A stretch of 64,000 bases of DNA from Microglena sp. YARC (GCA_022414725.1 CM039462.1:51396827-51460826); one strand, 5' to 3'. Shown: positions 19,764-31,880, counted from the first letter of the stretch. Numbers and translations: made by a program. The notes: generated by a model from the letters alone, not told the origin.

Positions 19764-20051
19764 ATGAGCGAATCTTGCATCAAAGTTCACACGTATTCTA
19801 GTGAAATCCACAAGACGAAAATGAAAGAAGACCCTGCATATCGTGCTCATGTAAATAATCTCGCCAGACTTGCAACTGTAAAACGGTATCAAACAGATGA
19901 GGCATATAGTGAGAGGCGACAAGCATATACCAGGAACAGGTACCAACATGATCCTGAATTTCGCGAAAAACGAAATGAACGCGCAAGACTATATTATGCA
20001 AAAAAAAAAAAAAAAAAAGGGTTATTATTGACAGAAACTGTCGCAGTATAG
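19764..20051 (+). CDS. Small basic protein, repeated YRERR/FREKR motifs (right arm)
   Basis: Sister of the gene at 11,757-11,467, with the same start (MSESCIKVHTYSS) and the same two Arg/Tyr-rich repeats. Beyond a poly-A tract at 20,000-20,017 the C-terminus differs (GLLLTETVAV), because the tract is shorter and an extra about 50-bp A/T segment follows. The start is preceded by an A/T element (TATTATATACTATAAG). The function is unknown; nucleic-acid binding is inferred from composition. Confidence 0.65.
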   Translation: MSESCIKVHTYSSEIHKTKMKEDPAYRAHVNNLARLATVKRYQTDEAYSERRQAYTRNRYQHDPEFREKRNERARLYYAKKKKKKGLLLTETVAV

Positions 20052-20160
20052 TCTTTCATTATATAATATTTATATTATATTAATGCACATTATTTTTTTA
20101 GGTATTTTAAGTAAGACGCTTAAGAGACTGGTAAACATATTAATATATTACAGAATTATA

Positions 20161-21030
20161 ATGGCATCAAATACAACTTTGGCAAAATGGTATAAAAAGA
20201 ATTTGGTAACAGGAGAACCTCCACGCAGGATTACTAAAAAGTATGTGATAGAACAGGGTCACGAATCAGTAGAAGAGTTCTATAATGCTGTGGAATGGTA
20301 CAAAAATTACATGAAAGACGAGGCAAAAAAGGTCAGTAAGCAAGAAAAGGCAGAATATGATAAGGAACGCTATTTGGAGAGAAGGAGGGTTTTAAAGGAG
20401 AGTAAATACGAGAAACGTGTTGTACGAATGATGTGTTATAGTTTTGACACAGCATCCAAAAAACAACAAGAAACCGGCATAACACATCACATGTATGCTC
20501 ATGAAATAACATCATTCTCAAAAGCTTGGAATCCCGTCAAAGACTTTCCGTCAGGCAAATTCTTGCATATTGACAGACTCGAAGGCTTCATAATTCCTAA
20601 AACATCAAGATACTATGAACTTCTCACAAATCTACAAGGAACTGACTACAAAATGTTTCCTGATTATAATGACTTCATTCACCGCATCTTACAGGATGAT
20701 CCGGATGCTGCGAAATACATGTTAGACATCTTTTACAATACAAATTGTATTCAAATTATTTCAAACGAATCAAGCACACAAGACATCATAATTCCCTTCA
20801 AACACAGAATTGTACAAAACACTGCTACAATGTGTTGGGATAACAAATACTTGAAACGGGATATTGACGTTGAAGGGAACGACACACTACGAGGTTCTAT
20901 CAAACAATCCATGCTATTAGATCTCCCACCCAATACATGCGCCTTCCAGGTTATTCTACAATCTTTGAAGAAATCGTATGACAAGCATTATACAAATCTG
21001 GTCTGTGATCCCAGGCCACAGATGAGCTAG
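20161..21030 (+). pseudogene. Family B DNA polymerase, N-terminal part (right arm)
   Basis: It starts MASNTTLAKWYKKN, about 80% identical to the left-arm start over 55 aa, which supports this ATG. The following region (KRDIDVEGNDTLRGSIK, LPPNTCAFQVILQSL) aligns only weakly with the left copy (NGACAIEAILNGF). The frame is lost by a one-base shift near 21,005, with homologous codons continuing in the frame that opens at 21,036. No palm motif lies in this part. Confidence 0.75.
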
Positions 21031-21035
21031 AGTCA

Positions 21036-22574
21036 TTGTACAAAGATTTTTTCAACAAAGACTCTACCGAACACACTGATGAAGACGTTGTCACGATAGA
21101 ACTATTTCTCAAATGGTTTGATAAAAACAATTTTGGATGCATGATATACGACAATGAGAACCAATATCTGGCAGGATGTACACCAGAAAAATTACATCCT
21201 GCTATTGAAACCATAACTAAAGCGATCTACTGGAACGGGCATCTCTCTATCATTGACAAAAAAAAGGAATTCAATGCGTCATCGCATGACACTGTATTGG
21301 AACATCCATCGTCTGAATTCAAGTTACCAAATGAGAAGGGAAAAAAGACATACCCTATTGCAGTAGCAAGTTCTGTAGAGGAGATATTTCCATTAATCAA
21401 GGACCAAATCCTTGCCAAAAATAAAAATATTGAAATCATTTATAATGGGAACTTGGCACTTATTCTTGAACAATTAGTGTGTATCGAAGGTGTGACCCCA
21501 GCAATTACCACGCAAGGAGGCTCGACAATCACTGGCATATATTTGAATCACTTGGAATCTGTTAAGATTTCGATTCAATCCGCCGTTAAGATAGACGGAT
21601 GCATAGATTGTGGGATTGATGACATAGATATTTATAAAAAGTTGATCATACTAGAATCAACTGTCGTGAAATCTATCCTCAACAAAAAGTACCTCTCCAC
21701 GTACAACCCTCTAGTTGCAAATGTATTTAACTGGTATTCGGAGTCTATCCCTAATGGTAAACTTGTTGACGAAGATCTCTATCTTCGCATGCGCGATGAA
21801 TACGTAGGAATAGATTTTAACAAACACTATGCTTCAATCTTGATATATATTTTGAAAACATTGGGTTTTCCAATTGTCCATCTATGGGATACATTCCAAG
21901 CCAATGAAAACAGACCTATCAACAGTAAGTTCTTGTATGTTGTGAAAATAACTAAAAGACACAAAATTTACAGCAAAGAACATATGCTCATATACGGATA
22001 CGAATTGTTACAACTGGAATCAATGAACGTCGAATATAGCGTATTGTCATATTTAGAAGTTCTATGAGTAAAATGCGAAGAATTGGGAGACATAGTGGCA
22101 TCGTGTTTTGATGAACAATACGAAGATATCCCATTAAAACTTCGAAAGGGTATACCCAACAAGTTGTCTGGATTGTTGGGAAAGAAATACAATACCAAAA
22201 GACAATCGGCTGTATTCACAAAAAAAGATGACGCTTGTAATTACTTGCTAAAAAAAAGAAAAAGCGGCAAGTCATCTTGTGTGATCTCACTATCCGAAGA
22301 TTTACACATTGTGAATTTAACGGAAAAAACAGAACTAACAAGCGGATTTTTACCAATGAGAATAGCTATTATCAATCGGGCAAGATTTCAAGTAAACGAA
22401 CTGATAGAAACATTGGCTAAATCGAACATTGAGGTTAAAGCCGTCAAAACCGATGCTGTATATGTTTTGAAAGAAGGAAACGATTTCAGTTGCATTGAGC
22501 GCCGTATTGGAGACGGACTGGGTCAATTGAAATGGGAGAACAAATCAATGCCACCAAATCATCCTATTGGTTAA
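21036..22574 (+). pseudogene. Family B DNA polymerase, palm part (right arm)
   Basis: One reading frame interrupted by an in-frame TGA at 22,065-22,067. It includes ELFLKWFDKNNFG, palm motif A VGIDFNKHYAS, MLIYGYELLQLES, motif-B-like KGIPNKLSGLLGKKY, and the motif C-like AVKTDAVYVL. The TGA aligns with a Trp codon in the left arm (RVEWKKC), so it looks like a TGG-to-TGA mutation. A second in-frame stop, TAA at 22,572-22,574, separates this part from the helicase. Identity to the left copy is only about 35-45% by eye, far lower than in fibre or integrase. Confidence 0.8.
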
Positions 22575-22748
22575 TATTTTCGCCCACATAATAACTCAAT
22601 AACAGAGAATCAAAATACACAACAAATAGACGTTAGTAAACTCATTACAAAGGAGATCAAACAATACCTTCAAACCAATCTAGACGAATATATATTACAA
22701 TCCCGTGTAAATCCAACAATCACAAAAGAGGTAAAAAATAGAACATTT

Positions 22749-23946
22749 GTGAACGGTCTAGCTGGTTGTGGAAAGTCTTACACTACAATCGTAGATGCAT
22801 TAAAGAATTTTGAACCACACCAAATACTCGTTGTAGCTCCCTGGAATTCACAAGTTAGAGAAGCTCTCAAGAAAAACACTGGTATCAACGCATGCACACT
22901 TCACAGCCTCATGGGATTTGATCATAATGGGAATAAAACACTCGGTTGTCATTCGATGGAAGGAATTAAATGCGTCATATTTGAGGAAATAATGTTGCTA
23001 ACAAGACGCAACCTGGTTGACGTGTACAAGTTTATGCAGAATAAAAAACTATACATACTGGCTAACGGAGACTCTCATCAACTGGAATCCATTGGAGATG
23101 ACGTAAGCACTGATGAAAAGACAGGGTATATCACCAAAATGTTCAAATGGACAATGACGCTAACACAGAATCATCGATTGGAAACAGATGAAGATAAATT
23201 GAAAATGCTTGAATTTTTCAATGACCTATTTCATTCTGGTTTGGGTGTTTATAAAACTATCTTGAAGCATTTCCCAAAAAAGATATTGAAATCATTGATA
23301 GACCTCAAAGAACTGGGTATTAATAAAGCGATCACACATCGAGATACCAGTTCTAATAGTGTCAACAAATATCTAGACAGTCTGATTGACAAGAAAAAGA
23401 TAGAGAAAGCTGATAAGCTCAAGACACTGGACAATGGAATCAAATATCACTACAATCAGGAACTGATCTGCAAGACAACAATAAACAGAGTGGTAAAGAA
23501 TTCTCCCAAGACCAAGGATTCGCCTAAGATCAAGAGCAATAAGATAAAAATGCGACCCAATTACAGATACACTATTGTTGGACAAACCAATAAACATTTC
23601 ACTTTGCAAGATGTTCAAGACAAAGAACTTAGAGTCGATATCCCCCATGACATGATTGTCGAACATTTCAAACTATCACACGCCAACACTTGCCATTCGG
23701 AACAAGGTGCTTGTATTGATGAGAAATTTGTCATTTGCGACATGAGAATTATAACAGACATCCGCTGGGCCTACTGCGCCGTCTCAAGGTGTGTCAGGCT
23801 ATCTGACGTGTATTTCCTGGACTTTAACTTGAAGGATTTGAACTTGATAGAGTTCTTCAACGGGAAGATTTGCGGCTACAAGAAACAAGACAGAAAACGA
23901 GACAAAAACTTCGTGCCTTGCAACAATTACATCACTATTGATTGGT
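22749..23946 (+). pseudogene. SF1 helicase, interrupted by a transposon in the HNH module (right arm)
   Basis: Codons are open in the polymerase frame from just after the TAA at 22,574, through a Lys/Gln-rich linker, to Walker A (NGLAGCGKSYT). Later motifs are CVIFEEIMLLTRR, LANGDSHQLESIG, QNHRLET, NTCHSEQGACID and YCAVSRCVRLSDVYF. This is the RecD/Pif1/Dda-like helicase fused behind the polymerase, as in the left arm. The frame stops at 23,948 only because a transposon entered after GATTGG; the HNH end resumes at 33,817. The target duplication is TGGT at 23,943-23,946 and 33,813-33,816. Confidence 0.88.
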
Positions 23947-23975
23947 AATGGGCGTTCCTGCTTCCGAACGGATTT
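23947..23975 (+). repeat. Left terminal inverted repeat of the nested transposon
   Basis: 29 bp, starting AATGGGCGTTCCTGCTTCCG, and an exact reverse complement of 33,784-33,812. Homology between the ends stops after GGATTT. Confidence 0.92.
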
Positions 23976-24022
23976 CCAATCTTACAATCACTTTTTGGGG
24001 GTCTTTTGATGCTTTTCAAATG

Positions 24023-24268
24023 CAATCTTACGATAAAAAACGTAAGATTGTAGTCAATTTTGACAAAATATGCTTGAAATGAGCTTGAAAGACGGAGAAA
24101 CGTACAGATTGCGAATGTTACAACGTTGAAATGCCATATTTTGTAACAAAAGGTGTTAACATCAATTCGTGTCTTACAATTATAATTGTAAGAAATAAAG
24201 GGAAAGCGGACGGTTATAAGGCGGCAGGCAGAATTCAGCTTTTACATCTTACAATAAAAATCGTAAGT
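24023..24268. repeat. Left subterminal hairpins, CTTACAAT/ATTGTAAG type
   Basis: Three inverted repeats share the ATCTTAC core: 24,023-24,050 (10-bp arms CAATCTTACG), 24,172-24,193 (a perfect 22-bp palindrome around TCTTACAATTA), and about 24,246-24,267. A lone CAATCTTACAAT lies near 23,980. The same core recurs at the right end, as expected of transposase-binding subterminal sites. Confidence 0.7.
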
Positions 24269-24309
24269 ATAATTCATTTAATTTTTCTAATTTAGTAAAA
24301 AACGGCTAT

Positions 24310-25292
24310 GTGTCAAACATCTTACTCCTCCTCCTCCCCCCCCTCCTCGTCCTCCTCTTCCTCCTCCTTCTCCTCCTCCATGTCCCCATCCCCATCTTCC
24401 TCCTCCTCCATCTCCTCCTCCTCAGCAATGTCTGCATTGTCTCCATCCGATTGCACAGCCTCTGCCCTGGTGTCCTTCTCAATGGATTGACAAGCTAGGA
24501 GCATGCTTGTGTGGTACTTTCTCTGGATCTTCATACCCTTGGTGGGTTCGCAGCTAAATTGAAATGCGTCAATGAGAATATCGCCCGTCCATGTTGCTTT
24601 TCTCCTAACCCCACGGTAATAGGCACAAGCTTGTGGTCCATCCAATCTTCTGGCCAAGTTGGGTATTGTGTTTCAGTGTACACCAACTTCTGAGCCCCAG
24701 AGTACAAGGGCTTTAAATACACACATTCCACTACTCCATTCACTGGTAGTGATTTGACCTCCACCACGTCCCATCCTCTCAATCCGCTAGAGTCATCCAT
24801 TTGTACCTTGACCACAGCGACATGACCAACAACCAAATCAGTAGTGGGCTCGTAGGCTATTCTTCTATCCGGCTTCGTCCCTTGTGAAGAATATAAGTAC
24901 AACACATCCTCCTCCTCTGGCCTTTCCATATTAGTCTCCAAAGTGTGTGCAACCTTCATATTCTTGGCAATCTCGTTACTTGCAGGTAAAAGGTCTGACA
25001 CATCCATGGACAAGTCATCCAATGCTGCTATCAAGCGCTTGGCCATTGATTTCTCAGACTGTGTCAGAACACGACTGGTTGCTGACAACTCCGATGGGAA
25101 GTCGACAAAATGTTGGTCTTTCGGGTACTCCCCAGTCACAGCATCATCTGGTTGAGTGCTCCAATAACTCTTCTCAACTTTGAAGAAATCAGTCCACCAC
25201 TTATTGCTCGCTTCCCAAGTTTCACGAAGCATCTCGGCAATATGTTTGAAGGACTGGGCATGGGATGGGCCATCGGCTGCTGGTTCATCCAT
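24310..25292 (-). pseudogene. Transposon ORF, C-terminal part of putative transposase
   Basis: The minus-strand frame 25292-24531 (253 aa) contains EMLRETWEASNKWWTDFF, DVVEVKSLPVNGVVE and HFNLAANPPRV. A neighbouring frame runs on into a Glu/Asp-rich tail to about 24,322 (MEEEEDGDGDMEEEKEEEE). It lies downstream of the DUF7869-like fragment in the same direction, so it is probably the same gene after an intron. I do not recognise a domain here. The acidic tail segment is also present at 33,172-33,292 in inverted orientation. Confidence 0.4.
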
Positions 25293-25704
25293 CGGCTGCT
25301 GGTCATCGGCTGCTGGTTCTAGAACCAGAAGGTCCTCCGCTGCGTGTCGTACACGGACATCAGCTACGGGTCCTGCACGGTCGTCACCGGCGGTTTATAC
25401 AGGACCATCGGCCATGTGGCTTGCAAGGACGTCACCTCCGGGCTTCTCGTTATGAATAGTCTTCCAGACAGCCGCCCAGTTTGCCTCGATATTCTCGAGC
25501 TCTTCAATCTTGATCTTGGGGGCTTCCTTAAATACTGTTATGGTGTCCACCAGTGGGAAGCCTTGGAGGACGTAAATAGGTTCAGCGTCATTGTCCCACT
25601 GTCCTCTCCAAGATCCTGACTCGTCATACTCCTTGTAATAGACCCCTGCAATTGTTGGTGTGCAAACATGTATTGTATATTAGTGAATCATTTAGGACAC
25701 CCAT

Positions 25705-25862
25705 ATTCCTCCCGACTATACTCGGGAGCATCCCTTGGATAATACATCCTAGGTCCTAGGTACAACTTCCTTTGTATCATTTAGTTTCTATTGAAGACTG
25801 TACATGTAAATCAATGAGGACATGGCACACCCATATTCCTCCCGAGCATAATCGGGAGCATT
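25705..25862. repeat. Isolated CTCCCGA...TCGGGAG hairpins
   Basis: Two copies of the hairpin that forms the core of the 78-bp arrays occur here as single copies, at about 25,712-25,732 and 25,836-25,856, each followed by GCAT. A third single copy lies at about 26,552-26,574. They show that the hairpin is dispersed within the transposon and not only in the arrays. Confidence 0.65.
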
Positions 25863-25915
25863 GTGCAGACAGTACATACACGCACGGTAGCATTTAATTT
25901 GTAAATATCAGTATA

Positions 25916-26455
25916 TCAAGTATTCTTACCGACTCTCCCGTTGGGACCTTTCGTTATCTTGAATGCGTGTAAACGGCGATTAACTCCTTTGACGGTGCTA
26001 GTGCCATGTCGAACAACTTGTAAACGTTGTCTAGGAGGACAGCGGAGAAGTCCCCTATCGAGGTCACGACGTCTTGCCTTGTGTAAGGGCCCATTGTCTT
26101 GAATAAGTTTACCAACAATGCCCATCAGATGGTCCAGGGTGTACACTTCCATGTTCTTTAACCCTTGCGAGATCACAGAGTACTTTTGGTCAAGATTGCT
26201 ATGTGTGTGTCCGGGAGGGAGGAAATGGACGTACACCTCCTCAAACCAGTTCATCTCAACCAGCAAGGACAAGTATGCGAACATGAAAGCGTTCTTGTTG
26301 TCCTTTGCCGCGTTGTCCATTTGCAAGAAGCAATACGGTGGAAGCTGCCCCTCTTTCTTCAAGGACCCGGTTGAAGAAATGTTGGAAGCATGATATAGTC
26401 AGATTGATGGACTGCGAGTAGAATGGCAAAGCCCAATAATCAATGAAGCCTCTTC
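25916..26455 (-). pseudogene. DUF7869-like transposase fragment
   Basis: The minus-strand frame contains FLQMDNAAKDNKNAFM, YLSLLVEMNWFEEVYVHFLP and PGHTHSNLDQKYSVIS. This D-x-x-x-K-D-N-K-N then G-H-T-H-x-x-x-D-Q pattern is the hallmark of the DUF7869 family, found in transposon-like genes of algae and other protists; I take it to be a DDE-type catalytic region. Codons for DYWALPFYSQSIN lie upstream in a different frame, so a one-base shift near 26,360 breaks the gene. Confidence 0.65.
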
Positions 26456-26559
26456 CCTGGGAGAATAATCCTGAGTTACATAGAAGGAAACATGAAGTCA
26501 GAATATTAGCATTATTTTGTTAAGTAATCATTTCAAGTTTTAAATACTGTGTATGCTCC

Positions 26560-26818
26560 CGATTATGATCGGGAGGACATGTCTACGTGCGCTGTATTTG
26601 TACTCACACATGATGCGTGTCTTTAGAAGATCACCTCCTGCAGTCTTCTTTGTATGTGAGAAGTGGCGTGACTTAGGAAGATCAGTCTTCTTGTTGTCCA
26701 TTGCATCAGCGGATACGTGCAAGAAGAGCTTTGGATACTGTTCAGACAGTTTTTCACAGATGTCATACCTACGCTTGACTGGTTTTAGGATTGCTTTCCC
26801 CCTACTTTTCTTCTCCAC
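26560..26818 (-). pseudogene. Upstream exon of the DUF7869-like transposase
   Basis: The minus-strand frame encodes RRYDICEKLSEQYPKLFLHV, SADAMDNKKTDLPKSRHF and a GGDLLKTRI segment, and then reaches a GTGAGT-like donor near 26,607. The DAMDNKK stretch would supply the first acidic residue of the catalytic set. It lies about 150 bp upstream of the next fragment, compatible with an intron. The beginning of the gene is not clear. Confidence 0.5.
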
Positions 26819-27039
26819 GGGAATATTTGTCTGGCTTACTCCTTATGACTTGTGTTGTGGAATCCCAGGAATTCTGGGTACCAGAATACCAGGGATTGGG
26901 GGAATGTTTATGATACAGCCTATAGCTGTATCAGTAACGGTGCGGGGCTTAGGTCCGACACCCACTCTAGCAGCTGGTGACCAGGCATCTGCCTGGCAGC
27001 TAGCAGTGTAGTAGGTGACTTCAAGCGAATAGGGTCGTT

Positions 27040-28490
27040 GGGTTTGTCAATGCTCCCGATTATAATCGGGAGAATTGTGTGTATTTCGAGTTTGGTTTTC
27101 TCAATCATTCGCTCGTTGGGTTTGACAATGCTCCCGATTATGATCGGAGGACTGTGGGTATTCTGAGTTTGTTTTTTCTCAATCATTCGCTCGTTGGGTT
27201 TGACAATGCTCCCGATTATGATCAAGAGGACTGTGGGTATTCTGAGTTTGGTTTTTCTCAATCATTCGTTCGTTGGGTGTGAAAATGCTCCCGATTATGA
27301 TAGGGAGGACTATGGGTATGCCGAGTACAAAAAAAAAAAAAAATTGCTGAGTACATGTTTTCTGAATCATTTGCTCGTTAGGTTTGTCAGTGCTCTCGAT
27401 TATGATCGGGAGGACTGTGTGTATTCCGAATTTGGTTTTCTCAATCATTCGCTCGTTGGGTTTGTCAATGCTCCCGATTATGATCGGGAGGACTCTGTGT
27501 ATTCCGAATTTGGTTTTCTCAATCATTCGCTCGTTGGGTTTTTCAATGCTCCCGATTATGATCAGGAGGACTCTGTGTATTTCGAATTTGGTTTTCTCAA
27601 TCATTGTTCGTTGGGTTTGACAATGCTCCCGATTATGATCGGGAGGACTCTGTGTATTCCAATTTGGTTTTCTGAATAATTCGCTCGTTGGGTTTGTCAG
27701 TGCTCCCGATTATGATCGGGAGGACTGTGTGTATTCCGAATTTGGTTTTATCAATCATTCGCTCGTTGGGTTTGACAGTGCTCCCGATTATGATCGGGAG
27801 GACTCTGTGTATTCCAAATTTGGTTTTCTTAATCATTCGCTCGTTGGGTTTGTCACTGCTCCCGATTATAGTCGGGAGGAATGTGTGTATTCCGAATTTG
27901 GTTTTCTCAATCATTCGCTCGTTGGGTTTGACAAAGCTCCCGATTATGATCGGGAGGACTATGTGTATTCCGAATTTGGTTTTCTCAATCATTCGCTTGT
28001 TGGGTTTGTCAATGCTCCTGATTATGATCGGGAGGACCGTGGGTATTCTGAGTTCGGTTTTTCTCAATCATTCGCTCGTTGGGTTTGATAATGCTCCCGA
28101 TTATGATCGGGAGGACTATGGGTATGCCGAGTACAAAAAAAAAAAAAAAAAAAATGCCGAGTACATGTTTCCTGAATCATTCGCTCGTTGGGTTTGTCAC
28201 TGCTCCCGATTATGATCGGGAGGACTCTGTGTATTCCGAATTTGGTTTTATCAATCATTCGCTCGTTGGGTTTGTCAATGCTCCCGATTATGATCGGGAG
28301 GACTCTGTGTATTCCGAATTTGGTTTTCTCAATCATTCGCTCGTTGGGTTTGTCAATGCTCCCGATTATGATCGGGAGGACCATGGGTATTCTGAGTTTG
28401 GTTTTTCTCAATCATTCGTTCGTTGGGTTTGACAATGCTCCCGATTATGATCGGGAGGACTATGGGTATTCTGAGTTTGGTTTTTCTCTA
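27040..28490 (+). repeat. 78-bp minisatellite with a 20-bp hairpin per unit (array 1)
   Basis: About 18 units, each starting with CTCCCGATTATGATCGGGAG (8-bp arms, TATG loop) and followed by about 58 bp ending in GGGTTTGTCAATG. Two units carry a longer variant with a poly-A run and GCCGAGTACATGTTT. As 78 is a multiple of three, long ORFs with a 26-aa period run through all frames on both strands; these are not genes. Confidence 0.93.
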
Positions 28491-28547
28491 TATCTGAATC
28501 TGATTTTGAATCTGAATCTGAATCTCAATCATTTGCTTTACCAACCT

Positions 28548-28850
28548 ATTTGTCTTTCGCAGGGTCTACAATGACAGTACCGTGGAAGTAAAACTCCAAT
28601 CGGACGGGAAGGATTTGGGATGCAGCGTTATGGACGAATGGACCAAGGAGCGCCAAGTGCCAATGAACATCGAAGTCGTTGTTGGTGGACCAGACTTCTA
28701 TGTTACGGCTACGCACGCTCACTGGTTGAGGTTTCGCGGCGAATGCAGGCATATGTGCGGAGCAGATGCATTCTGGTCGACACTCACCCTTGCGGAAGTC
28801 AAGACAGCCCAGTTGCTTGAAGTCACTAGCATTCGGAGGCCCATGTTAGG
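28548..28850 (+). repeat. Inverted-repeat arm between the arrays (left arm)
   Basis: Nearly identical, in reverse complement, to 29,397-29,702. It has an open frame from 28,582 (DEWTKERQVPMNIEVVVGG, ATHAHWLRFRGECRHMC) of unknown family, preceded by a TTTCGCAG acceptor-like site, so it may be an exon remnant carried by the transposon. The sister copy lacks two codons (ADA) near 28,764. Confidence 0.7.
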
Positions 28851-29396
28851 AGCCCTATCATGGATACCAGTTCACATTCAGGCTCTTGGGTTGGTAGTTG
28901 ACAATGCGCAGCAAGCCTGTCAGGGTCGGCGAGGGCGAATTTATCGCCGACATAGAGCTTGAGGAAACTAGGGCGTGGGTTGAGACATGCGAAGGAAAGC
29001 TCATGAGCGATTTCGAGGAGTTTGGTCCTAGCGACAAGAGGACGTCACCTCGATGTACACCAAAAGGGCCTTCACCTGACGCCGGTAAGAGAGCAATCGA
29101 ACGGACTGTACTGCTGCACCGTGGCTCAGGTTAAATTTTCAAATCTGACAGGTACATTTCGAATGTTACGTACGCGGTGGGATGTACACCGTTCGAAACA
29201 ACCATTGTGTGCTGACCGCACTTGCCGCTTTCAATTTCGATAGGATATTGCGTAACTTCTGCACTCTTTACATTTCCTACAGCCTCCGCGAAGAAGTCAG
29301 GAAAGGCGCGACGAGGTCAGCTTCCTACAATCAACGATGAGGACAGATCGCCGACAACTTTGTAAGGTCATCGTATTCAAATTGGTATCTCCTTAT
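28851..29396. other. Unique loop between inverted arms
   Basis: About 550 bp of non-repeated sequence at the centre of the inverted structure. Short frames exist (for example 28,898-29,134) but none is recognisable. Confidence 0.4.
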
Positions 29397-29702
29397 AGCC
29401 CAGCTCCTGACATGGGCCTCCGAATGCTAGTGACTTCAAGCAACTGGGCTGTCTTGACTTCCGCAAGGGTGAGTGTCGACCAGAATGCTCCGCACATATG
29501 CCTGCATTCGCCGTGAAACCTCAACCAATGAGCGTGCGTAGCCGTAACATAGAAGTCTGGTCCACCAACAACGACTTCGATGTTCATTGGCACTTGGCGC
29601 TCCTTGGTCCATTCGTCCATGACGCCGCATCCCAAATCCTTCCCGTCCGATTGGAGTTTAACTTCCACTGTACTGTCATTGTAGACCCTGCGGAAGACAA
29701 AT
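29397..29702 (-). repeat. Inverted-repeat arm between the arrays (right arm)
   Basis: Reverse-complement copy of 28,548-28,850. The flanking (GAATCT)n-like tract and the CAATCATTTGCTTTACC boundary are also mirrored, so the inverted duplication continues into the minisatellite on both sides. Confidence 0.8.
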
Positions 29703-29754
29703 AGGTTGGTAAAGCAAATGATTGAGATTCAGATTCAGATTCAAAATCAGATTC

Positions 29755-31880
29755 AGATATAGAGAAAAACCAAACTCAGAATACCCATAGTCCTCCCGAT
29801 CATAATCGGGAGCATTGTCAAACCCAACAAGCAAATGATTGAGAAAACCAAATTCGGATTACACACAGTCCTCCCGATCATAATCGGGAGCATTGACAAA
29901 CCCAACGAGCGAATGATTGAGAAAACCAAATTCGGAATACACACAGTTCTCCCGATCATAATCGGGAGCACTGACAAACCCAACGAGCGAATGATTCAGA
30001 AAACATGTGCTCGGCATACCAATAGTCCTCCCGATCATAATCGGGAGCATTGTCAAACCCAACGAGCGAATGATTGAGAAAACCTAATTCGGAATACACA
30101 CCGTCCTCCCGATCATAATCGGAAGCACTGACAAACCCAACGAGCGAATGATTCAGAAAACATGTACTCGGCATTTTTTTTTTTTTTTTTTTTTTGTACT
30201 CGGCATACCAATAGTCCTCCCGATCATAATCGGGAGCATTGTCAAACCCAACGAGCGAATGATTGAGAAAAACCGAACTCAGAATACCCACGGTCCTCCC
30301 GATCATAATCAGGAGCATTGTCGAACACAACGAGCAAATGATTGAGAAAACCAAATTCGGAATACACAGAGTCCTCCCGATCATAATCGGGAGCAGTGAC
30401 AAACCCAACGAGCGAATGATTGTGAAAACCAAATTCGGAATACACACAGTCTTCCCGATCATAATCGGGAGCACTCACAAACCCAACGAGCGAATGATTC
30501 AGAAAACATGTACTTGGCTTTTTTTTTTTTTTTTTTTTTTACTCGGCATACCCATAGTCCTCCCGATCATAATCGGGAGCATTATCAGACCCAACGAACG
30601 AATGATTGAGAATAACCAAACTCAGAATACCCACAGTCCTCCCGATCATAATCGGGAGCATTGTCAAACCCAACGAGCGTATGATTCAGAAAACATGTAA
30701 ACGGCATTTTTTTTTTTTTTTCTTTTTTTTTGTACTCGGCATACCCATAGTCCTCCCGATCATAATCGGGAGCATTGTCAAACCCAACGAGCAAATGATT
30801 GAGAAACCAAATTCGGAATATACACCGTCCTCCCGATCATAATCGGGAGCACTGACAAACCCAACGAGCGAATGATTCAGAAAACATGTACTCGGCATTT
30901 TTTTTTATTTTTTTTTGTACTCGGCATACCCATAGTCCTCCCTATCATAATCGGGAGCATTGTCAATCCTAACGAGCGAATGATTGAGAAAAACCAAACT
31001 CAGAATACCCACAGTCCTCCCGATCATAATCGGGAACATTGACAAACCCAACGAGCGAATGATTGAGAAAACCAAATTCGGAATACACAGAGTCCTCCCG
31101 ATTATAATCGGGAGCATTGTCAAACCCAACGAGCGAATGATTGAGAAACCAAATTCGGAATACACACAGTCCTCCCGATCATAATCGGGAGCACTTACAA
31201 ACCTAACGAGCGAATGATTCAGAAAACATGTACTAGGCATTTTTTTTTTTTTTTTTTTTTTTACTCGGCATACCCATAGTCCTCCCTATCATAATCGGGA
31301 GCATTGTCAAACCCAACGAGCGAATGATTGAGAAATACCAAACTCAGAATACCCACAGTCCTCCCGATCATAATCGGGAGCATTGACAAACCCAACGAGC
31401 GAATGATTGAGAAAACCAAATTCGGAATACACAGAGTCCTCCCGATCATAATTGGGAGCATTGTCAAACCCAACGAGCGAATGATTAAGAAAACTAAATT
31501 CGGAATACACACAGTCCTCCCGATCATAATCGGGAGCACTGTTAAACCTAACGAGCGAATGATTCAGAAAACATGTACTCGGCATTTTTTTTTTTTTTTT
31601 TGTACTCGGCATACCCATAGTCCTCCCTATCATAATCGGGATCATTGTCAAACCCAACGAACGAATGATTGACAAAAATCAAACTCAGAATACCCACAGT
31701 CCTCTTGATCATAATCGGGAGCATTGTCAAAACCCAACGAGCGAATGATTGAGAAAAACAAACTCAGAATACCCACAGTCCTCCCGATCATAATCGGGAG
31801 CATTGTCAAACCCAACGCGCGAATGATTGAGAAAACCAAACTCGGAATACACACAGTCCTCCCGATCATAAAAAAATCAA
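29755..31880 (-). repeat. 78-bp minisatellite with hairpin units (array 2, inverted)
   Basis: About 25 units of the same repeat as array 1 in the opposite orientation, including seven longer variants with poly-T runs of 14-24 bases. Array lengths differ (about 1.45 against 2.1 kb), so the arms evolved copy number independently after inversion. The last unit is cut at CGATCATAAAAAAATC near 31,875. Confidence 0.93.

Noticed and set aside
15972..22574. Altered genetic code with TAA/TAG as Gln, as in some ulvophytes
   Set aside because: Most viral and host genes here end normally at TAA/TAG/TGA, one internal stop is TGA replacing Trp, and other breaks are frameshifts, so decay is the simpler cause.
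27040..28490. CRISPR array (palindromic repeats at regular spacing)
   Set aside because: The spacers are near identical to each other, the sequence is eukaryotic, and no cas genes are present; it is a minisatellite.
27040..31880. Dozens of 60-175-aa ORFs on both strands, looking like a 26-aa repeat protein family
   Set aside because: The repeat is 78 bp, so every frame repeats in register; the ORFs are by-products of the minisatellite and occur on both strands equally.
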